In this document: piece by piece, positions 1 to 8,867 of the stretch
How the letters are laid out: each line of letters begins with the position of its first letter
Numbering within the stretch: position 1 is the first letter of the stretch
Source of the DNA: Lachnospiraceae bacterium A4
GTDB lineage: Bacteria > Bacillota > Clostridia > Lachnospirales > Lachnospiraceae
NCBI GenBank assembly: GCA_000403215.2
Contig: KE159538.1
Location: 168,527-232,526 of the forward strand
Direction of reading: 5' to 3'
DNA: 64,000 nt
The notes under the pieces: generated by a model
Databases searched by the model: none
What the model saw: the letters and a program-made list of their open reading frames with translations, nothing else
What the model was told of the DNA's origin: nothing
Program-made: the position numbers and the translations under genes

Positions 1-5
1 AAAGT

Positions 6-45
6 CGAGGGATATGGAAAATATGTATAGCTTCCATATCCCTCG
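6..45. other. Long perfect stem-loop at window edge
   Basis: A 14-bp perfect inverted repeat (arms 6-19 and 32-45) encloses a 12-nt loop. No clear U-tract follows on the plus strand and the minus side runs off the window, so it may be a terminator for a gene to the left or a structured leader. Only the repeat itself is certain. Confidence 0.5.
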
Positions 46-204
46 TAAAAATGCCGTGTCTATTAGTTTCAATTATTCTTCGTGAAACAACCCTGCTTTG
101 CTTTTTATCTTGCTTTTTTCCAGCGGAAAGACTATAATCACTTCTATAAATCTCGCTGTACGCCGCTTTATCAAAACCCCCGCAGAAAGGTCAGGTATTG
201 TATC

Positions 205-480
205 ATGAAAAAATCCCCCAGACAACTCATTGCCATTGCTGCGCTGGCTGCCATTGTGCTGCTGGTCACTGCGTTTGTCATCTCTGCCTTCACCGCAGGT
301 CCGAGCGAAGCCGGAAACCGTTTTATGGCGCTTTTATTTGGCATTATTTCGGTTCCGCTGCTGGCGTGGCTTCTGCTATTCTGTGTTGGAAGAATGCAAA
401 ACAAGCACACCATCGCCGAATTTTTCCCTGAAAAAGAAAACAAAGCCCATGGCACTGACATAAAGAATGACAAAAAATAG
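205..480 (+). CDS. Small two-helix membrane protein, unknown function
   Basis: A 91-residue protein is predicted from the ATG at 205, which follows a GAAAGG-type ribosome-binding site; the open frame extends upstream to 82, but that part lacks a good start. Two hydrophobic segments (about residues 8-30 and 40-60) are followed by a charged tail rich in Lys and Glu. No family was recognised. It lies upstream of the lipoprotein gene but is separated from it by a promoter at 560-588, so it is probably a separate transcript. Confidence 0.6.
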   Translation: MKKSPRQLIAIAALAAIVLLVTAFVISAFTAGPSEAGNRFMALLFGIISVPLLAWLLLFCVGRMQNKHTIAEFFPEKENKAHGTDIKNDKK

Positions 481-559
481 TTGTAACTGCCGAGGAAGCT
501 GCCTCCTTCCGCGGACAGAGACCCCGATGGCATCAAATCGAAAGCCGCTTAAAATATTC

Positions 560-588
560 TTGACGCGAAATGCAGAAACGTTTATGAT
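560..588 (+). promoter_or_regulatory. Sigma-A-type promoter for the lipoprotein/ECF pair
   Basis: TTGACG (560-565) and TATGAT (583-588) are separated by 17 nt. The ATG of the lipoprotein gene is about 40 nt downstream, behind an AAAGGAG site. Confidence 0.7.
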
Positions 589-628
589 AAATACCGTATT
601 ATAATATTTTAACAAAGGAGTATTTATT

Positions 629-1180
629 ATGAAAAAAACATCAAACAGGAAACACCAGCTCTTATTATGCTGCATGATGCTGGTTCTGTCCATGTCATTT
701 CTGACAACCGGCTGCGCCGGCACTTCAAAACAGGAACCCGTTTCCACACCTGCTTCTGAACCAGCTTCTGACGCAGAAACAGCACCAGATACAGTACCTG
801 CAACGGAAATCGCTTCTGAGACAGAGAGAACGCCTGCGACAGATGCGGCGCTCAATGAGGCAGATACCTCTGATGTCACTGTATTAGGTGAGGGCAGCAT
901 TTCTTTTCCGTTTACTGTTGTAGATGGAGAGGGAAACACAACTCAATTCGAGATTCACACCGACAAAGAGACAGTGGGACAGGCACTGTTAGAACTTGAA
1001 TTGATTGCCGGAGACGACAGCGAATACGGACTGTATGTAAAAACCGTCAACGGCATCACGGCAGACTATGACACCGACGGAAAATACTGGGCATTTTATA
1101 TTGATGAGGAGTATGCTGCATCAGGCGTTGACACCACCCCCGTCACCGATGGCAGCAGCTACGCATTTAAAGTAGAATAA
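629..1180 (+). CDS. DUF4430 lipoprotein (transcobalamin-like C-terminal domain)
   Basis: This 183-residue protein has a lipoprotein signal with a lipobox around LTTGCAG (Cys29), a Thr/Ser/Glu-rich linker (about 35-90), and a C-terminal DUF4430-type domain (about 95-183) with the pattern VGQALLELELI and a YWAFYIDEEYA strand. That fold is related to the cobalamin-binding domain of intrinsic factor and transcobalamin. The next gene, 2 nt downstream, is an ECF S component, so a surface substrate-binding partner of a vitamin transporter is likely. Cobalamin or a relative is a family-based guess; no riboswitch was seen upstream. Confidence 0.75.
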   Translation: MKKTSNRKHQLLLCCMMLVLSMSFLTTGCAGTSKQEPVSTPASEPASDAETAPDTVPATEIASETERTPATDAALNEADTSDVTVLGEGSISFPFTVVDGEGNTTQFEIHTDKETVGQALLELELIAGDDSEYGLYVKTVNGITADYDTDGKYWAFYIDEEYAASGVDTTPVTDGSSYAFKVE

Positions 1181-1182
1181 AC

Positions 1183-1707
1183 ATGAAGCCTACAACCAGA
1201 GAACTTGTCGTCTTTGCCATGCTCGGGGCTGTCATGTACGCTTCGAAGGTCATCATGGAGTTTGCACCAAATATTCATTTGATTGGTGTATTTACGATTG
1301 CTTTCACCGTTGTCTACAGAAAAAAGGCACTGTATCCCATTTATATTTATGTCTTTCTGACAGGTATGTTTCACGGTTTTGCGGCATGGTGGGTTCCTTA
1401 TCTGTATCTGTGGACGCTGCTGTGGGGTGCTGTCATGCTTCTTCCGGCAAAGATGCCAGTAAAGGTTCGTCCCATCGTTTACATGACTGTATGCGCTGCA
1501 CACGGCTTCTTATACGGCACGCTGTATGCCCCGGCTCAGGCGCTGCTGTTCGGACTGAGTTTTGAGAAAATGATTGCATGGATTATTGCCGGCCTGCCGT
1601 TTGACTGCATTCACGGCGTCAGCAATTTCTTTTGCGGGATTCTGATTATGCCTGTCATTTCTGTACTGCGGTTATCAGAACGCCATATAAAACAAGGAAT
1701 CGAGTAG
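1183..1707 (+). CDS. ECF transporter S component (vitamin-type)
   Basis: This 174-residue, strongly hydrophobic protein has about six membrane segments. The N-terminal ELVVFAMLGAVMYASK stretch carries the small-residue motif used by ECF S components to contact the shared EcfT subunit. It starts 2 nt after the DUF4430 lipoprotein stop and is clearly in the same transcript. The substrate is not shown by sequence; the lipoprotein partner suggests a cobalamin-like compound. EcfA/EcfT genes are not in the window and would be shared from elsewhere. Confidence 0.75.
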   Translation: MKPTTRELVVFAMLGAVMYASKVIMEFAPNIHLIGVFTIAFTVVYRKKALYPIYIYVFLTGMFHGFAAWWVPYLYLWTLLWGAVMLLPAKMPVKVRPIVYMTVCAAHGFLYGTLYAPAQALLFGLSFEKMIAWIIAGLPFDCIHGVSNFFCGILIMPVISVLRLSERHIKQGIE

Positions 1708-1729
1708 GGGAAAGATTTTCCCCTACTCG
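1701..1729. terminator. Bidirectional terminator hairpin between convergent genes
   Basis: A 13-bp stem (arms 1701-1713 and 1717-1729) contains the stop codons of both flanking convergent genes. The A-rich/T-rich inner ends and the convergent setting indicate a bidirectional terminator, though the U-tract is short. Confidence 0.65.
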
Positions 1730-3459
1730 ATTTGTGTAATGCCCGTGATATCAGAATCAATCACAAGCGAATAATTCGTATAATACACGACAAAACCCGG
1801 CTTGGAACCATTTGGCTTCTTGACATTTTTCTTCTGCGTATAGTCAATTTCTACCTTCTCTTGTCCCCTCGCCTGAGAATAGTGCGCTGCAAGCTTTCCA
1901 GCCTCCTCAAACACGCGGTCTGGAAGCTCGTCATTGTTCGATTTCACAACCACGTGTGAACCGGGGATTCCCTTTGTGTGAAACCACCAGTCGTTTCCGG
2001 TGGCAAACTTAAACGTAAGCTCTTCATTCTGATAATTGTTCTTGCCCACATAGATATGATAGCCGTCGCTGCTGACATAATGAAAGGGCTTGCTGGTAAT
2101 CTTCTCCCGCTTTGTATTGCCCTTACGCCGGATATAACCGCTCTCAATCAGCTCTTCCTTAATCTGTACCAAGTCCTCTTCCTTTAGCGCAATATCGAGG
2201 GCGATACTAATTGACGAGAGATGTTCAATCTCCTCCTTTGTCTCTTTTGTGAGCGTTGTCAATGCTTCGTAGGTGCGCTTTAATTTCTGGTATTTGTCGA
2301 AATACTTCTTGGCGTTCTCCCCTGCGGTGAGCATCGGGTCTAGCGGTATCGTTATTTTTTCATCGGTATAATAATTCAGGGCTTCCATAGACTTCGCCCC
2401 AGCCTCCACGCCGTAGCCATACGCATTCAGCAGCTCGCCATACACGCGGTAAGTCTCTCTCTTGTCCGTATCCTGAAGCTGTTTGACCTGCAAATCATAC
2501 TTCTTAACATTCCGCTCAAGCGCTGTCGTGACAATCTTGCGCAAATCCACCGAGCGCTGCCGGATACGGGTTATCGTATTTTTCTCGGCATAATAATATT
2601 CCAAAAGCTCTGAGATACACTCGAATCTCCTGCGCTGCCCCTCCTCATAAGAGCTTAGCTGTACTGCGGCGTACTCAGCAGGCTGTTTATTTTCATAAAC
2701 GACATTATAGCAAAACTTTTCACTCCTGATATCCGCCGCCAGCCCGCTGAGCACAGAGACCATACGGTCAAGCGCTTCTGCCTCCAAGCCGGCACTTGGC
2801 AAGTCAGCGTCCACGCCCGCCCTGTAGCACAACTCCTGCGCAATGCTCGGCGAGATTCCGGTAAATCCTGTATAGACTGCCTTAAACAGCGGCAGGCTCT
2901 TTGCGCGCAGCACTGCTGCCATCTCCTCTTGGGTACACGAAAGCAGCTCCGCCTTGTCCTGTGTCTTTGGTATAAAATACTGCCATCCCGGCAAAACCTC
3001 CCGGACGGAGCTGACCATTCCCGAAATATGCTTGATGCTGTCGATAATCTTATCCTGATCGTCACAGAATATGATATTGCTGTGCTTTCCCATCAGCTCG
3101 ATAATCAGATATTTTCTGCACAAATCGCCCAGTTCGTTCAGATGCTCGAGTTCAAAGCGGACGATTCTCTCCAGTCCCGGCTGTGTCACCGACACAATGC
3201 GCGCATTTTGCAGATGCTTGCGCAGCAGCATGCAAAAATTCGGTGCTGTCATAGGACTTGTCTTGTTTTTTTGTGTCAGATACAGCAGCGGCAGCGATGC
3301 ATCTGCCGACATCAGCATCCGAACCTGGCCACAGCTTCCCTTTACAGTCAAGATTAGCTCATCCTTTTCAGGCTGAGCTATCTTGTAAATCCTATTTCCT
3401 ATTAATTTATCTTTCAGTTCACTGACAATCCCCGCGATTGTCACTCCGTCAAATGCCAT
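1723..3459 (-). CDS. rqcH: RqcH / NFACT-family ribosome quality control protein
   Basis: This 578-residue protein shows the full NFACT layout: an N-terminal NFACT-N domain beginning MAFDGVTIAGIV, helix-hairpin-helix and long coiled-coil regions (about 270-430), and a C-terminal NFACT-R (DUF814) domain with the typical DWWFHTKGIPGSHVVV signature. Bacterial RqcH binds obstructed 50S subunits and recruits tRNA-Ala to add alanine tails to stalled chains; older annotations call it a fibronectin-binding protein. It is convergent with the ECF gene and follows glgA by 4 nt, so it may be co-transcribed with glgA. Confidence 0.9.
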   Translation of the reverse strand: MAFDGVTIAGIVSELKDKLIGNRIYKIAQPEKDELILTVKGSCGQVRMLMSADASLPLLYLTQKNKTSPMTAPNFCMLLRKHLQNARIVSVTQPGLERIVRFELEHLNELGDLCRKYLIIELMGKHSNIIFCDDQDKIIDSIKHISGMVSSVREVLPGWQYFIPKTQDKAELLSCTQEEMAAVLRAKSLPLFKAVYTGFTGISPSIAQELCYRAGVDADLPSAGLEAEALDRMVSVLSGLAADIRSEKFCYNVVYENKQPAEYAAVQLSSYEEGQRRRFECISELLEYYYAEKNTITRIRQRSVDLRKIVTTALERNVKKYDLQVKQLQDTDKRETYRVYGELLNAYGYGVEAGAKSMEALNYYTDEKITIPLDPMLTAGENAKKYFDKYQKLKRTYEALTTLTKETKEEIEHLSSISIALDIALKEEDLVQIKEELIESGYIRRKGNTKREKITSKPFHYVSSDGYHIYVGKNNYQNEELTFKFATGNDWWFHTKGIPGSHVVVKSNNDELPDRVFEEAGKLAAHYSQARGQEKVEIDYTQKKNVKKPNGSKPGFVVYYTNYSLVIDSDITGITQIE

Positions 3460-3463
3460 GTTT

Positions 3464-4912
3464 TTATCCTATCATCCAATCATACATTTCCTGATACTTC
3501 ATTGCAGACACTTTCCACGAAAAGTCCGTCGCCATTGCTCTGTCCACAATCTTGTTCCACTCGCGCTTTCTGTCGTAGTACACCTGCTCTGCATACCGGA
3601 TTGTACTGAGCATCTCATGTGCATTGTAGTTTACAAAGCTAAATCCGGTACCTTCATTTTCGTACTCATTATAAGGCTCTACGGTATCCTTGAGTCCGCC
3701 TGTCTCCCTCACGATAGGAACGGTTCCATAGCGCAGTGACATCAACTGGCTGAGTCCGCAGGGCTCGAACAGCGACGGCATTAAGAACGCATCACATGAC
3801 GCATAAATCCTGTGAGAAAGCTCTTCTGAATAAAAAATATTTGCAGAAACCTTGCCATGATATTTCCAGTCAAAATGGCGGAACATATTCTCATAGCGCT
3901 CCTCACCAGTTCCCAGCACCACCAGTTGAATATCATCCTTGCTGCACAATTCGTCCATAATATATGCAACAAGGTCCATACCCTTCTGGTCGGTAAGCCT
4001 TGACACGATGCCAATCATCATTTTCTTATCGTTCTCTTCCAGACCAAGCTGCTTTTGCAGGTCTCTCTTGTTCTTTATCTTCTCTTTTCGGAAGTTTGAC
4101 GCATTGTAATGATGTACAATATACTGATCGGTATCCGGATTGTACTCATCATAGTCAATGCCGTTTACAATGCCTCTGAGATCGTGCGTTCTCGCGGTGA
4201 GGAGTCCATTGAGCTTCTCGCCATAAAATTCCGTCTTGATCTCCTCCGCATAGGTCGCACTTACTGTCGTGATCGCATCTGCATAAGTAAGCCCGCCTTT
4301 TAAAAGGTTTCCGTCTTTAAAGTATCCCAGTTTATCAGGTGCAAAATATGAGCCGTCAAGACCTGTGATATGCTGCACTGTCCTGATATCATAAATCCCC
4401 TGAAATTTAAGGTTATGGATCGTCATGATTGTTTTCATGCCTTGATAGAACTCACCCTTGGCAAATCTCTCTTTTAAATATACAGGAATAATCGCTGCCT
4501 GCCAGTCGTGGCAGTGCACAATGTCCGGTCTAAAGCCAACTACCGGCAGGATTGACAATGCTGCCTTCGAAAAAAATACAAACTTGGTGATCTCCCCTAT
4601 ATGATCATCACTGTACGGCTTAAACCCTCCAAACATTTTCTCATTATCAATAAAATAATATGTGATGCCGTCATACTGTGCTTCCAGTACCCCCACATAC
4701 TCACTCTGCCCCATAAAATCCATATAAAAATGTGTCCTGTACTGGATCAGCGATTTCATATTTTCAGACATACACATGTATTTCGGCAAGACTACTCTTG
4801 CATCAAAGTATTTTTTATCATAATATTTGGGAAGTGAACCTACCACATCTGCAAGTCCCCCCGTCTTTATAAATGGTACACCCTCTGAAGCCACAAACAA
4901 AATGTTTTTCAT
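3464..4912 (-). CDS. glgA: Glycogen synthase (ADP-glucose, GT5)
   Basis: This 482-residue protein is collinear with bacterial GlgA. The N-terminal KTGGLADVVGSLPK loop binds ADP-glucose, RLTDQKG starts the second Rossmann domain, and MPSLFEPCGLSQL carries the C-terminal E-x7-E motif. It extends alpha-1,4-glucan chains from ADP-glucose in the cytoplasm. No other glg genes are nearby. A promoter (TTACAT, 17 nt, TATAAT) lies at 4971-4999. Confidence 0.93.
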   Translation of the reverse strand: MKNILFVASEGVPFIKTGGLADVVGSLPKYYDKKYFDARVVLPKYMCMSENMKSLIQYRTHFYMDFMGQSEYVGVLEAQYDGITYYFIDNEKMFGGFKPYSDDHIGEITKFVFFSKAALSILPVVGFRPDIVHCHDWQAAIIPVYLKERFAKGEFYQGMKTIMTIHNLKFQGIYDIRTVQHITGLDGSYFAPDKLGYFKDGNLLKGGLTYADAITTVSATYAEEIKTEFYGEKLNGLLTARTHDLRGIVNGIDYDEYNPDTDQYIVHHYNASNFRKEKIKNKRDLQKQLGLEENDKKMMIGIVSRLTDQKGMDLVAYIMDELCSKDDIQLVVLGTGEERYENMFRHFDWKYHGKVSANIFYSEELSHRIYASCDAFLMPSLFEPCGLSQLMSLRYGTVPIVRETGGLKDTVEPYNEYENEGTGFSFVNYNAHEMLSTIRYAEQVYYDRKREWNKIVDRAMATDFSWKVSAMKYQEMYDWMIG

Positions 4913-4970
4913 ACTATCAAATCCCTTTCCACACTCATCTTAGTGTTGCGAATTAAGTTACACTGTAAAT

Positions 4971-4999
4971 ATTATACACCAACCGAAGCGGGAATGTAA
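4971..4999 (-). promoter_or_regulatory. Promoter of glgA
   Basis: Read on the minus strand, TTACAT (4994-4999) and TATAAT (4971-4976) are 17 nt apart, about 60 nt upstream of the glgA start. Confidence 0.65.
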
Positions 5000-5025
5000 A
5001 GGAATTTGTCGGATTATACTTTGTA

Positions 5026-5571
5026 TTATGCTCTGTAGTGAAGTCTTATTTTATCTGCTATCAAAGCTATGAACTCAGAATTTGTCGGCTTGCCTTTTCC
5101 AAGATTGATCGTATACCCGAAAAGGGAATCAAGCGTCTCCATTTTTCCTCTACTCCATGCTACTTCGATTGCGTGTCTTATGGCACGCTCAACACGGCTC
5201 GGTGTTGTCTGGTATTTCTTTGCGATCGACGGATAAAGAATTTTTGTGATAGAGTTTAACATCTCTATATCCTCCACCGACATCATGATCGCCTCCCGCA
5301 GATACTGATACCCTTTGATATGGGCTGGCACGCCGATCTCGTGTATCATATCTGTCACATCTTTCTCTAAATCATGTGTATTCTCCAGGGAATTTGACTC
5401 TGGCCTGCCGTCTGTCTTTTTGCCCATCAGGCTGTTCTCACTGTTCGTGAGTTTCGTGCCTGCTGGAACGGTGATCATAATCTGAAATTCCTTGTCTTTT
5501 GTAAGTAAATCGCTGAGAATCCTAAAGACCTTCTCGTTATCCTGCTGTGTCATTACGTTTAACTGCTCCAT
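5026..5571 (-). CDS. Spo0A-like DNA-binding protein without receiver domain
   Basis: The last ~110 residues match the Spo0A effector domain: [20 protein letters not shown], then the recognition region around [15 protein letters not shown], and the ending [18 protein letters not shown]. The N-terminal ~70 residues are helical and are not a receiver; no Asp phosphorylation site or CheY-like strands are present. The start chosen is the ATG at 5571, preceded by GGAGG at 8 nt; earlier in-frame starts reach 5607. A phosphorylation-independent regulator of 0A-box promoters is the likely role, but its targets are unknown. Confidence 0.8.
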   Translation of the reverse strand: MEQLNVMTQQDNEKVFRILSDLLTKDKEFQIMITVPAGTKLTNSENSLMGKKTDGRPESNSLENTHDLEKDVTDMIHEIGVPAHIKGYQYLREAIMMSVEDIEMLNSITKILYPSIAKKYQTTPSRVERAIRHAIEVAWSRGKMETLDSLFGYTINLGKGKPTNSEFIALIADKIRLHYRA

Positions 5572-5715
5572 TAGCTTCTCCTCCATCCCTAAATTTTTGA
5601 CTGCCAAATGCCACCTAAATCACGTCTCCCATTCATAATCTTGGCTCAAAGAATTTATAAACGCTACTCCCAAATTACGTTTACTTACAAATTCTAGCAG
5701 GATTTGGCAATGTCC

Positions 5716-5745
5716 ATTATATAAGAATGTCAATTTATCTTGCAA
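5716..5745 (-). promoter_or_regulatory. Promoter of the Spo0A-like gene
   Basis: On the minus strand TTGCAA (5740-5745) and TATAAT (5716-5721) are 18 nt apart, about 145 nt upstream of the gene. The rest of the 5572-5882 gap holds a short CTGATA/TATCAG hairpin followed by T residues on the plus strand near 5850-5875 and no gene that I can see. Confidence 0.55.
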
Positions 5746-5882
5746 CAGTTACTTATCGCACTTTTTGCGCTTTACATACAGCATCCGCCAAAATATAACA
5801 TATTCCGCTCAAATACCTTAAAAATAGCTGTTTTTTCTTGTTGAAAGAGCTGATATTTTTATCAGTTTTTTTGCAAAATGAA

Positions 5883-6503
5883 TCAGTTAAGAGCGATTTT
5901 TACGCGATTACTTTTTTTCATTTTTTGATTCATTTTGCGAATATACCCCTTTCTTGACACTTCTTCTGGCTTAATATACACATCTGTTCCCTGTATTTTT
6001 TCCCTGATAAAAAGCGCGTGCTCCTGCAAGGACACCGTCCTGTAATCTGACGTGTTTTTGTGACGCCTGCCCCAAAAAACATCCTTGTGCGTGTGCGTCT
6101 CCATCTTGTTTCCACCGATTCCCAGACCTCTTCCCCATGCGATATTGGCATGTACGCAGAAATTTTTGAGCACATCCATCGCCACGCTGGTCTGCTCACC
6201 CTCGTACAGCTCTGTATAGAGAATTGCATAAAATCTGCCGCCAATGCTTTCCCCGCCAATCACCGCCTGTTCGACTTTTTCAAGAAACCGCAGCACCAGG
6301 GAAGGCACACTGTCCAGATACACATCTGCCGCAAGCACAATGGCATGTGCATCTTCAAGATATCTGTACACACTGTTCCAATCCATATTCTCCTCGAGCT
6401 TCACCAAGACCAGCTCTTCATGCTGCAGGCATTTCTGAATGATTTCCGCGCATGTTTCATTGCCAGCAGCCAGTGTATAGCCTCCGTCCAAAAACAGTAT
6501 CAT
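5883..6503 (-). CDS. Flavodoxin-like / NAD(P)H oxidoreductase-like protein A
   Basis: This 206-residue protein contains the pattern AIVLAADVYLDSVPSLVLRFLEKVEQ, which resembles the FMN-binding region of flavodoxin-fold reductases. The C-terminus is basic. It overlaps no neighbour and lies 39 nt downstream of another flavodoxin-like gene, so the two probably form an operon. It is a divergent member: the usual N-terminal phosphate loop is weak, so FMN binding is not assured. Confidence 0.5.
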   Translation of the reverse strand: MILFLDGGYTLAAGNETCAEIIQKCLQHEELVLVKLEENMDWNSVYRYLEDAHAIVLAADVYLDSVPSLVLRFLEKVEQAVIGGESIGGRFYAILYTELYEGEQTSVAMDVLKNFCVHANIAWGRGLGIGGNKMETHTHKDVFWGRRHKNTSDYRTVSLQEHALFIREKIQGTDVYIKPEEVSRKGYIRKMNQKMKKSNRVKIALN

Positions 6504-6542
6504 TCCGCTTCCCCCCTCCTCCTTTCCGCGCTGCGCAAGATC

Positions 6543-6998
6543 TTATAAAATGATACCCTTCAACTGGCTGAGCTTCTCAATTGTATCATAAAAGATAATC
6601 TTGACGCCCCTCGCCTGCAATGATATTCCGTCTGACACAGACTGAAGCCTTGCCGACTGCTCCTCCTGCGGGGTGATATGCTCTCCGTAGAAGCAGCAGA
6701 CCATGCCAAATGTGTTCTTATTCCCGCCCTTGACCTCATAATGTGTCTGACCGTGCCGCATCTCCAGAAGCGGTCCAAAATGCCTTCTGCATTTCTCCAG
6801 CACGCCCTGAATAAACGGGCTGAAACCGCCATACACACAGCGGCTGATCAAAATTAACTGACAGCAGCTTCCCATTGCGCTCTCAATCTCACTGCCTGTA
6901 CACGCCGCCGCATCACTTATGACAATATCCTTTTCCTGAAGCTTCACGCCAAGCCCGTGCCATGATTCCTCCTGCATGTCGTGTACAATCATTTTCAT
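6543..6998 (-). CDS. Flavodoxin-family protein B
   Basis: About 151 residues from the ATG at 6998, behind an AAAGGG site; the frame is open to 7028. LILISRCVYGGFSPFIQGVLEKC and the RHGQTHYEVKGG segment resemble flavodoxin-family proteins of Clostridia, where a conserved Tyr-Gly-Gly loop contacts FMN. It is followed by protein A. The function and electron partner are unknown. Confidence 0.5.
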   Translation of the reverse strand: MKMIVHDMQEESWHGLGVKLQEKDIVISDAAACTGSEIESAMGSCCQLILISRCVYGGFSPFIQGVLEKCRRHFGPLLEMRHGQTHYEVKGGNKNTFGMVCCFYGEHITPQEEQSARLQSVSDGISLQARGVKIIFYDTIEKLSQLKGIIL

Positions 6999-7129
6999 TG
7001 TAAATATTCCCTTTCCATCCAAATTCAAGAGTTACCGCAATTTTACCATAGAATGCCAAATTAAAAAAGACTTTTTTGAAACTTTTTATTTCATTTTAAA
7101 TATTTTTAAAATAATTTTCAGAAAAAGTA

Positions 7130-7158
7130 TTGACTTTTTTTTCGAAAAATAGTATATT
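7130..7158 (+). promoter_or_regulatory. Promoter of the tRNA-Val/tRNA-Met operon
   Basis: TTGACT (7130-7135) and TATATT (7153-7158) are separated by 17 nt, ending 17 nt before tRNA-Val. Confidence 0.7.
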
Positions 7159-7175
7159 GTAAAAGTCAGTTACGT

Positions 7176-7248
7176 GGGGTCTTAGCTCAGCTGGGAGAGC
7201 ATCTGCCTTACAAGCAGAGGGTCACAGGTTCGAGCCCTGTAGGCCCCA
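7176..7248 (+). tRNA. tRNA-Val (TAC)
   Basis: A complete cloverleaf: acceptor GGGGTCT/AGGCCCC, D arm GCTC..GAGC, anticodon stem TCTGC/GCAGA with loop CTTACAA (anticodon TAC), T arm ACAGG-TTCGAGC-CCTGT. No CCA is encoded. Confidence 0.95.
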
Positions 7249-7274
7249 TTTTTCGTTTTATATTATATTGTAAT

Positions 7275-7348
7275 GGCGAAGTAGCTCAGTTGGCTAGAGC
7301 ACGCGGTTCATACCCGCGGTGTCGAGGGTTCGAATCCCCCCTTCGCTA
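7275..7348 (+). tRNA. tRNA with CAT anticodon (elongator Met, or Ile2)
   Basis: A complete cloverleaf: acceptor GGCGAAG/CTTCGCT, anticodon stem CGCGG/CCGCG with loop TTCATAC, T arm GAGGG-TTCGAAT-CCCCC. The first acceptor pair is G-U rather than the C-A mismatch of initiator tRNA, so it is an elongator. A lysidine-modified Ile tRNA cannot be excluded by eye. Confidence 0.92.
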
Positions 7349-7364
7349 TTTTTTATTGTCAAAA

Positions 7365-7397
7365 AGGACCGGCAAAAGCCAGTCCTCTTATTTTTTT
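7365..7397. terminator. Bidirectional terminator after the tRNAs
   Basis: The stem AGGAC.GGC/GCC.GTCCT with an AAAA loop is followed by a T-run at 7389-7397. On the minus strand it is also followed by T residues, so it can end the trpB2 transcript as well. Confidence 0.75.
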
Positions 7398-7405
7398 CTC
7401 AAAAT

Positions 7406-8776
7406 TTAGTTCACTTTAGGCAGCGCCGCCAGACTCTTTGCAAGCTCTTCGTCTGTCGGAATATAATCCTGCATCTCCCCATCGTTAAACCGCTGATAGG
7501 CAACCATGTCAAAGTATCCTGTCCCTGTCAGGCCAAAGACAATATTCTTCTCCTCGCCAGTCTCCTTGCACTTGAGCGCCTCGTCAATCGCCACTTTGAT
7601 CGCATGGCTGCTCTCCGGCGCCGGAAGGATTCCCTCCACTCTCGCAAAGGTCTGTGCTGCCTGAAATACCTCTGTCTGCTCCACGCTGCGCGCGGTTATG
7701 ATGCCATCATCATAGAGCTGTGACACGATCGAGCTCATGCCATGATAGCGCAGTCCTCCTGCATGATTTGCCGACGGGATAAAACCGCTTCCAAGCGTAT
7801 ACATCTTTGCCAGCGGACAGATTTTGCCTGTATCGCAGTAATCGTAAGCATAGACACCCCTCGTCAGACTCGGGCAGGAAGCCGGCTCTACTGCTATGAT
7901 CTCATAATCTGCCTCACCTCTTAGCATCTCGCCCGCAAAAGGAGAGATCAGGCCGCCAAGGTTTGAACCGCCTCCTGCACAGCCAATGATCATGTCCGCC
8001 TTGATGCCATATTTATCCAGCGCTGATTTTGTCTCCAATCCAATGATTGTCTGGTGCAGCAGCACCTGAGACAGCACAGACCCCAGCACATAGCGGTAGC
8101 CCTCCTGCGCTGTGGCTGCCTCTACAGCCTCTGAGATCGCGCAGCCAAGACTGCCTGTCGTGCCCGGAAACGCTTCGTTGATCTTTCTGCCAACATCGGT
8201 GAGCATGGACGGAGACGGCGTCACCTTCGCGCCGTAAGTACGCATCACCTCGCGCCGGAACGGCTTCTGCTCATAGGATACTTTGACCATGTACACCTGA
8301 CAGTCCAAATCAAAATAAGAACATGCCATAGACAGCGCAGTTCCCCACTGCCCTGCCCCAGTCTCTGTCGTCACCCCTTTGAGTCCCTGCTGTTTTGCAT
8401 AGTATGCCTGCGCAATGGCAGAGTTGAGCTTATGGCTTCCCGACGTGTTGTTTCCCTCAAATTTATAATAAATATGTGCAGGTGTGTCTAGTTTCTTTTC
8501 CAGACAATACGCCCTTGTAAGCGGTGACGGGCGATACATTTTATAAAAATCACGTATCTCCTGCGGTATGTCGAAATATGCGGTCGTATCATCCAGTTCC
8601 TGTCTTGCAAGTTCCTCGCAGAAGATTGGCGAGAGCTCCTCCACAGTAATCGGCTTCATGGTTGCCGGATTGAGAATCGGCGCAGGTTTATTTTTCATAT
8701 CTGCCCGCACGTTGTACCACTGTCTAGGCATCTCATTTTCTTCCAGATAAATCTTGTAGGGTATTGTATTGCTCAT
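7406..8776 (-). CDS. trpB: TrpB2-type tryptophan synthase beta chain
   Basis: At 456 residues it is longer than TrpB1 (about 400) and matches TrpB2. The PLP lysine lies in GSHKLNSA, and the GAGQWG and GCAGGGSNLGG loops bind substrate and PLP phosphate. TrpB2 joins indole and L-serine and is often encoded away from trpA, as here. It may salvage free indole. No T-box or other leader was seen upstream. Confidence 0.9.
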   Translation of the reverse strand: MSNTIPYKIYLEENEMPRQWYNVRADMKNKPAPILNPATMKPITVEELSPIFCEELARQELDDTTAYFDIPQEIRDFYKMYRPSPLTRAYCLEKKLDTPAHIYYKFEGNNTSGSHKLNSAIAQAYYAKQQGLKGVTTETGAGQWGTALSMACSYFDLDCQVYMVKVSYEQKPFRREVMRTYGAKVTPSPSMLTDVGRKINEAFPGTTGSLGCAISEAVEAATAQEGYRYVLGSVLSQVLLHQTIIGLETKSALDKYGIKADMIIGCAGGGSNLGGLISPFAGEMLRGEADYEIIAVEPASCPSLTRGVYAYDYCDTGKICPLAKMYTLGSGFIPSANHAGGLRYHGMSSIVSQLYDDGIITARSVEQTEVFQAAQTFARVEGILPAPESSHAIKVAIDEALKCKETGEEKNIVFGLTGTGYFDMVAYQRFNDGEMQDYIPTDEELAKSLAALPKVN

Positions 8777-8867
8777 GTTTTGTCCTCTTTCCTTGTTTTA
8801 TTTAAATACAGCACTTTGATTATACGCTTTCTTTGGCGAAACTTCAACCATCAAATCTTCTGGACCC

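Noticed and set aside
2929-3357. Plus-strand ORFs inside rqcH and other large genes as real genes
   Set aside because: They are antisense shadows of well-conserved coding regions without ribosome-binding sites.
7406-8776. T-box or trp leader for trpB2
   Set aside because: The short upstream region (8777-8867) shows no T-box or stacked hairpins.
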